From Cytophagales bacterium (GTDB taxonomy: Bacteria; Bacteroidota; Bacteroidia; Cytophagales; Cyclobacteriaceae): a DNA stretch of 7,040 bases. The stretch covers positions 1 through 7,040 of the forward strand of contig DMST01000393.1 in NCBI GenBank assembly GCA_003454975.1. The letters are read 5' to 3'. Both the position numbers and the translations under genes were made by a program. The first letter of the stretch is position 1, and every line of letters starts with the position of its first letter. The notes beneath the pieces are model-generated. The model was not told the origin of the DNA. It ran no database searches and saw nothing but the letters and a program-made list of their open reading frames with translations. This document shows positions 6,001-7,040 of this stretch, in pieces.

Positions 6001-7040
6001 CTGTCCACCGAAAAGTTTGGCACCCCCGCCCGGAAGGAATAGGCATAATACCCTGCTTCATCGGTGGTACCAGAGGTAGCCAAGGGGCCATTAAACGTTA
6101 GGTTGTCCGTAATGGTGACCGTAGCCCCCTGTACAGGCACCTTGTCTACCCAGCCATCGGCTGTACCGTCGCCGTCTGTATCATAATCCGGGTTGCTATA
6201 CTCCTGATACACATACACGTGCGCCTCATACGTCGCTCCGGTTTTGAAAAGCGGATGCTGCAAGCCCAGCAAGGCTACGTCCAAGGTTTGTTCTACATCT
6301 GATACCGTATAGGAGAAGGTAGATTCGCCTACGGTACTGGCAAAAGGGAAGTTATCGTCATTCTTCGAATACACGTTTACCACGGGGTTCACTTCCACCA
6401 TATAGGATAGCTTATGATCGTAGGTATAGGTATCCGTTACTTCTTCATTGGCATCATTCAGGTAGGTATGCGTATCCTGTTCTTCGGCCAGGGGAGCGTT
6501 GGTCAGATCTACCGCCGAAAGTTCAGAACGGAGGATCGTATAATCATTGCTGCCGGAGGCACGAATATCTTTGGAAATGGCCCATATCTCGGGGATCAAC
6601 TGAATTTCATACTCCCCGGTCTGTGGATCGGTCCATACCGAATAGGTATGCTGCACCCCTTCGGTTTCGGTGTCCAGGTCGTAGGCCTTTTTCTGGATGG
6701 TAAACTCCAGCTCGGCCGTGCCCACATTATTCTTGGAGAGTTCAAAACCGAGTGCTTTGTTCAGTTCTATTTCGCCACCGACTACCCGGCCCGCTACCGT
6801 CACGTAGGTAGAATCGGTGAATTCCAGCGTGGTGATGTCTTCGGTAAACTCATGCCGAATGGGATCGACCGCGCCGGGGTCTTGTGGAGGGAATACGCCT
6901 TGGTTGAAGTAATGACCGTCTTTGTACACGGAGATATAGTGCGCCCCGATGGGCACATCAATGCTGAAAAAACCATCCTCATCGGTTTGTACGGGTTTAT
7001 TATCCGGGCCCATGGCGTTGGTGCCGTCTACCATCACGTA
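21..7040 (-). CDS. Giant T9SS-exported multidomain LamG / Ig-like surface protein (5'-truncated)
   Basis: One uninterrupted frame runs from the window's right edge to a TAA at 21-23. The codon before the first possible starts (GTG at 7035-7037, ATG at 7032-7034) is TAC, still open, and those codons fall inside a beta-sandwich module, so the real start lies upstream. About 2,339 residues are visible. Domain order: three CnaB/carboxypeptidase-regulatory-like modules (1-370), an unassigned core (400-900), beta-rich segments (900-1165), an SbsA-type Ig split around two LamG domains (1168-1720), a BACON-like Ig (1723-1819), RGVA module, two GWN repeats, a second RGVA module, and a T9SS type A tail (2258-2338). 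Only five cysteines are seen (532, 896, 1026, 1051, 1152). From family knowledge, the tail sends the protein through the outer membrane by T9SS, where it is released or anchored. A role as adhesin or glycan-binding protein is inferred from LamG and Ig modules; no enzyme motif is visible. No frameshift or internal stop was found. Confidence is high for the gene and secretion route, low for function. Confidence 0.96.
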   Translation of the reverse strand, partial: YVMVDGTNAMGPDNKPVQTDEDGFFSIDVPIGAHYISVYKDGHYFNQGVFPPQDPGAVDPIRHEFTEDITTLEFTDSTYVTVAGRVVGGEIELNKALGFELSKNNVGTAELEFTIQKKAYDLDTETEGVQHTYSVWTDPQTGEYEIQLIPEIWAISKDIRASGSNDYTILRSELSAVDLTNAPLAEEQDTHTYLNDANEEVTDTYTYDHKLSYMVEVNPVVNVYSKNDDNFPFASTVGESTFSYTVSDVEQTLDVALLGLQHPLFKTGATYEAHVYVYQEYSNPDYDTDGDGTADGWVDKVPVQGATVTITDNLTFNGPLATSGTTDEAGYYAYSFRAGVPNFSVDSNDPENSYTKTFEVHAQVGSIGYSWLPNGETFRGHIMGAKPLVGTDFLTAGPDQVDFVLRDPPGSNSYAWVEEGSSFSAAETWEFGYDTDQSFIYDVYKGLLVEAGGGLAGPVVSNQTIYKSEYGAEIARSVDNNGTYRRTVTFTERIETSSDPEDVGTMADLYIGKSQNYTMSETLNLVILEKAYCDAHAIPYFDTGGEYVLAQQNSFAIADVADPTYFKYTHRHLVENVIPDLVVQRSRVFNESGKYESNLPIDDEFYLMSNDHKGFVNPSVRTEVISESEGTYRTIGPSYTFSQTTPGEMDSVAWFNDQIEAWFNAIQINEAEKAFAKTRTNLSIDGSSGAYQSEISEEFSAEYNWNTARSMRLIWNGQFANITNNAGNGVRTTMNLDITGGYGGENEQTRSMTFGYRIDERNEGDYYSIDIKKPRGVSMFDRNHFVDNLPSGKSFVIQQSINAGIAVGVTGAVYGTNALVVTRGFAKFLGTTSANSDPFIAGLKFGTNLIPFAYEMGNVGRNVIETIDEANGVRTTRVSGFNVGSPVFSIKGGQTRCPYEPEETTTFLLDENNNLANIQLHTATLAREAPTITVEQAIVSNVPESEQAVFTLKLGNESASGTDIWYNLSIDETTNPHGAGLQIDGQGAEKSYLVPASGILKKTLTLAKGATGELAYDSIGIILHSACQFNPESSQEEIADTVYISARFLPECSDLNLGNVNQNWVLNDGDTHQMSLVVDGYDLNHSTLDRIDIKFQTLSGDPVVSKAWFKPNSTAYDSFTGERAFLTGSEFTHDWDVESLDDGPYIVFAQATCLDGSKTTTEYYQGTIDRELPQVFGTPTPANGVYGIGEDISITFNEDIATGLVTRENIELMSVLNGAALRDGVSLNFDGVDDQAEIPGVSFTEKSFTLEVRAKRGENREEVLFDWGSGDNTLKAWFDVAGDVHFQLGSTEIIQTPVYNVALPATVWHTWAFRYDHLLQQAAIAMDNELLGTTLPAAYVPNDVNTLILGTDGSDYFQGKINEVRIWSAYLSVGEMQTYATTLSGKEANLYGYWPLDEGYGNVALDKAGGRHLQVNSNWVLEPGGNSITLDGTTTDVVVVNGTKALATAKMDLTFEFWMKAALPTDTAALLANGYGDARDVSPQQQLSINLLDDGSLILMNNEVVYTLITENLADNEWHHVAVSIQRQGYVSAFLDGQVQSQASASDLGAFGGAEFALGGVATDASYTLFDHSFTGQLDEVRIWNSARSGKLISKYMHHRLHGDEAGLMAYLPFEQYIESVGVTNMVASLRDLAVEGSGADASLLGSAQHNLDAPAVQDARPEQAVSFTYTVSDRGIIITPDPMLATRLEGQEMTVSVSGIFDNYGNAMAATQDWVAYVQQNPLVWQEEAYSQSVDFGSAASFTVPMANLAGESVDFALENLPAWLSADVVGGTVDPASTQAVTFTVREGLNVGTYSQSINLASTAGYDEPLEITVKVTKEAPDWAVKTSLYEGSMTMVAQLAIEDVLSTDVEDKVSVWIGSELRGVANVEYLADMDAYFLFLTVNGNSEDEGSTLHFKAWDASLGNLHGSVTPSTLTYTGQSLLGSFDAPQLLNTTDAITTELALAAGWNWVSFNLASAALSDANVLLDGVGTAGDQLKGESLADPIDPANPTATTPLLLVRNATTWAQTTHAAFSPQRMYKIKLAEAATLTLEGTPFTVGTESIALRDGWNRIGFVPQTNMTLQEAVASFQPQAGDVIKSEDAFAMYSAAGWLGSLEIMEPGQGYMVYAQGGGSITYPSRSSLVAGRGLGETVDRKALLAQFEIDANAFENTESLVGTVVDAAALGLTGEEYLLAKVGDTYRGVATPTQVDGEVLYFLTIYGKANEAVSFALYQPETGEVLTLQEQIGFQANALQGSPSAPVSFTLAAESEGMAQTTLAIYPNPTEGQFQLRLAAGTQPVTVQLTDLTGRVLEARTLESVNGAYEVSAWDLNAYGSGVYLISIETGTEIQTRRVVKH
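24..266 (-). other. Protein domain: T9SS type A C-terminal sorting domain
   Basis: Residues 2258-2338 read LAIYPNPTEGQFQLRL (2259-2274), then VTVQLTDLTGRVLEARTL, WDLNAYGSGVYLISIETG, and a basic end TRRVVKH. This is the full pattern of the type A C-terminal domain: YPNP near its start, a central D-x-x-G-(R/K) strand, (S/A)-G-x-Y-(L/I) strand, and a lysine/arginine-rich end. In the known pathway the domain is recognised by the T9SS outer-membrane machinery and cleaved, often with attachment of the protein to surface lipopolysaccharide. It is the strongest taxonomic signal in the window (Bacteroidota). Confidence 0.95.
297..626 (-). repeat. RGVA module, copy 2 (protein-level repeat)
   Basis: Residues 2138-2247 carry YLLAKVGDTYRGVA (2173-2186), LYFLTIYGKANE (2196-2207) and VSFALYQPETGEV (2209-2221), then a stretch ending SPSAPVSFTL. 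These line up with copy 1 (ELRGVA, FLFLTVNG, FKAWDASLG and the terminal G-x-x-x-AP). It lies directly before the sorting tail. Identity is limited to key positions, so the duplication is old. Confidence 0.65.
687..1217 (-). repeat. Two tandem GWN repeats (protein-level)
   Basis: Repeat A (about 1941-2038) and repeat B (about 2044-2118) align at GWNWVSFNL / GWNRIGFVP, AGDQLKGE / AGDVIKSE, a single tryptophan (W2007 / W2093) and a tyrosine strand (RMYKIKL / QGYMVYA) 14 and 13 residues after that tryptophan. Repeat A has an extra proline/threonine loop (1985-1997, DPIDPANPTATTP) that B lacks. Such GWN repeats occur near the C-terminus of many Bacteroidota secreted proteins; their role is not known to me. 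Confidence 0.72.
1233..1562 (-). repeat. RGVA module, copy 1 (protein-level repeat)
   Basis: Residues 1826-1935 contain VSVWIGSELRGVA (1855-1867), AYFLFLTVNG (1877-1886) and LHFKAWDASLGNL (1895-1907). The same landmarks occur in the same order at 2175-2220. Distances between them are similar: R to the L-T pair 18 versus 16 residues, and L-T to the F-x-x-(W/Y) strand 15 versus 12. It is a beta-rich module of unknown function, seen before the GWN repeats. Confidence 0.65.
1581..1871 (-). other. Protein domain: BACON-like Ig domain
   Basis: Residues 1723-1819 include ENLPAWLSADVVGGTVDPAS (1759-1778), VTFTVREGLNVGTYSQSINL and EPLEITVKVTKE. The LPxWLS...GT...vxFTV...L..GxYxxxIxl....e.l.IxVxV pattern is that of BACON and related all-beta Ig-like domains, common in Bacteroidota and often linked to carbohydrate or mucin contact. 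The Pfam family assignment is from pattern only. Confidence 0.65.
1878..2060 (-). other. Protein domain: SbsA-type Ig domain, C-terminal half
   Basis: Residues 1660-1720 carry VSFTYTVSDRGIIITPDPM, then LEGQEMTVSVSGIFDNYGNAM and DWVAYV. These are the closing strands of an SbsA-type Ig: an I-I-x-P strand, then tVxVsGIxDxxGN, then the W-x-x-x-V end strand. This region has no opening strands of its own and complements the half at 1168-1216. A linker of about 40 residues (1620-1659) joins it to LamG 2. Confidence 0.7.
2178..2765 (-). other. Protein domain: LamG / concanavalin A-like lectin domain 2
   Basis: Residues 1425-1620 repeat the LamG order: NSITLDGTTTDVVVVNG, LTFEFWMKA (1452-1460), NEWHHVAVSI (1515-1524), SAFLDGQV, and GQLDEVRIWNSARS (1575-1588), then LMAYLPFEQY (1607-1616). 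The spacing from the G-x-x-x-EVRIW strand to the closing L-x-x-Y-x-P strand is 32 residues, against 31 in LamG 1, so the two are tandem homologues. Only six residues or so separate them. Confidence 0.88.
2784..3377 (-). other. Protein domain: LamG / concanavalin A-like lectin domain 1
   Basis: Residues 1221-1418 begin with VSLNFDGVDDQAEIPG, the classic first strand of LamG_3-type jelly-roll domains, then FTLEVRAKRG, VWHTWAFRYD (1306-1315), and GKINEVRIWSAYLS (1358-1371), followed by LYGYWPLDEGYGN (1389-1401). Length near 200 residues is normal for the family. LamG domains often bind glycans or proteins on surfaces, but some only give structure. The ligand cannot be read from sequence. Confidence 0.88.
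3390..3536 (-). other. Protein domain: SbsA-type (Big_5-like) Ig domain, N-terminal half
   Basis: Residues 1168-1216 read DRELPQVFGTPTPANGVYGI, then EDISITFNEDIATG and TRENIELMSVLNG. This matches the opening of SbsA-type Ig domains: P-x-V, then P-A-(D/N)-G, then I-x-(I/V)-x-F-(S/N)-E, then a strand naming the element. The usual closing strands do not follow; a LamG domain begins at about 1221. The missing half appears at 1660-1720. Confidence 0.75.
3537..4385 (-). other. Protein region: GGQTRCPYE motif and following beta-rich Ig-like segments
   Basis: Residues 885-1167 begin with GSPVFSIKGGQTRCPYEPEE, then LDENNNLANIQL and EAPTITVEQAIVSNVPESEQ. This reads as a linker plus Ig-like strands (AVFTLKLGNES, YNLSIDETTNPHGAG). 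A second beta-rich unit spans about 1060-1165 and ends DGPYIVFAQATCLDG, the final strands of an Ig-like fold. Four of the protein's five cysteines (896, 1026, 1051, 1152) lie here, so disulfides are possible in the periplasm or outside the cell. The GQTxCPxE motif followed by a VP...F.L.L.NES segment recurs, as I recall, in other large Bacteroidota surface proteins. No specific function is assigned. Confidence 0.5.
4398..5840 (-). other. Protein region: unassigned ~480-residue core with an uncharged hydrophobic insert
   Basis: Residues 401-880 match no domain that I can name with confidence. Visible landmarks are aromatic beta-rich stretches (401-520), an AYCDAHAIPYFDTGGEY segment with the first cysteine (C532), a probable amphipathic helix at 649-676 (DSVAWFNDQIEAWFNAIQ, then NEAEKAFAK), a glycine-rich GGYGGENEQ strand region (739-747), and DYYSIDIKK (764-772). 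Residues 793-821 contain no charged residue and are rich in G, A, V and I. The helix-then-beta pattern recalls, from memory, segments in other very large Bacteroidota secreted proteins. Function is unknown. Confidence 0.5.
5922..6188 (-). other. Protein domain: calcium-type DxDxDG loop followed by a third CnaB-like module
   Basis: Residues 286-298 read DTDGDGTADGWVD, an acidic loop with oxygen ligands spaced as in thrombospondin type 3 and dockerin/EF-hand calcium loops. It leads directly into VPVQGATVTITDN (301-312) and TSGTTDEAGYYAYSF (321-335), the opening strand and turn-strand of another CnaB/carboxypeptidase-regulatory-like sandwich. Calcium binding that stiffens the junction is an inference from the ligand pattern. 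Only one such loop was found. Confidence 0.6.
6564..6803 (-). other. Protein domain: second carboxypeptidase regulatory-like module (GRVVGGE type)
   Basis: Residues 79-158 start with VTVAGRVVGGEIE, the usual opening strand of this fold, continue through NNVGTAELEFTI, and end with the TDPQTGEYEIQLIPEIW turn and strand, equivalent to TDEDGFFSIDVPIG in the preceding module. About 60 residues lie between the opening strand and that turn, longer than the compact family form, so extra strands or a loop are inserted. It is probably a structural spacer. Confidence 0.6.
6897..7040 (-). other. Protein domain: CnaB / carboxypeptidase regulatory-like module, truncated by the window edge
   Basis: Residues 1-47 contain TDEDGFFSIDVPIGAHYISV followed by KDGHYF. 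This is the typical second half of a carboxypeptidase-regulatory-like beta-sandwich: a T-(D/N)-x-x-G-x-F-x-I turn and strand, then a hydrophobic strand describing how a value is displayed. The first strands are outside the window. Such modules are structural spacers in many Bacteroidota surface proteins. The fit is by motif only. Confidence 0.7.

Noticed and set aside
7032..7037. GTG/ATG codons as the true start of the protein
   Set aside because: The frame is open upstream to the window edge, the residues following are the middle of a beta-sandwich module, and there is no signal peptide as required for a T9SS substrate.

Overview
The window is almost entirely one very large protein-coding gene on the minus strand. 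Its stop codon (TAA) lies at 21-23, and the reading frame is still open at the right edge (7040). The visible part is therefore the C-terminal ~2,340 residues of a longer secreted protein; the true start, signal peptide, promoter and ribosome binding site lie outside the window. Residue numbers below count from the GTG codon at 7035-7037, which is a numbering convenience and not a proposed start.

The protein ends in a type IX secretion system (T9SS) type A sorting domain (YPNP motif, closing strand SGVYLISIETG, basic end RRVVKH). This is diagnostic of Bacteroidota. A giant, cysteine-poor, multi-domain exported protein with LamG and Ig-like modules and moderately high GC fits a marine or environmental lineage such as the Saprospirales/Lewinella group, but the genus is a guess.

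Layout from N- to C-terminus (right to left): a truncated CnaB/carboxypeptidase-regulatory-like beta-sandwich; a second GRVVGGE-type module of the same kind; a DxDxDG calcium-type loop leading into a third such module; a ~370-residue core that I cannot assign; an uncharged glycine/alanine-rich segment that looks inserted in that core; a GGQTRCPYE motif and two beta-rich segments; the first half of an SbsA-type Ig domain; two tandem LamG (concanavalin A-like) domains; the second half of the SbsA-type Ig domain; a BACON-like Ig domain; a module with an RGVA motif; two GWN repeats; a second RGVA module; and the T9SS tail.

The likely role is a cell-surface or secreted adhesin or glycan-binding protein. 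No catalytic site is recognised. The points most worth attention are the LamG pair nested inside an Ig domain, the symmetric RGVA-GWN-GWN-RGVA block before the sorting tail, the unassigned core with its hydrophobic insert, and a GC difference between the two halves of the gene. No RNA gene, mobile element or CRISPR array was seen.
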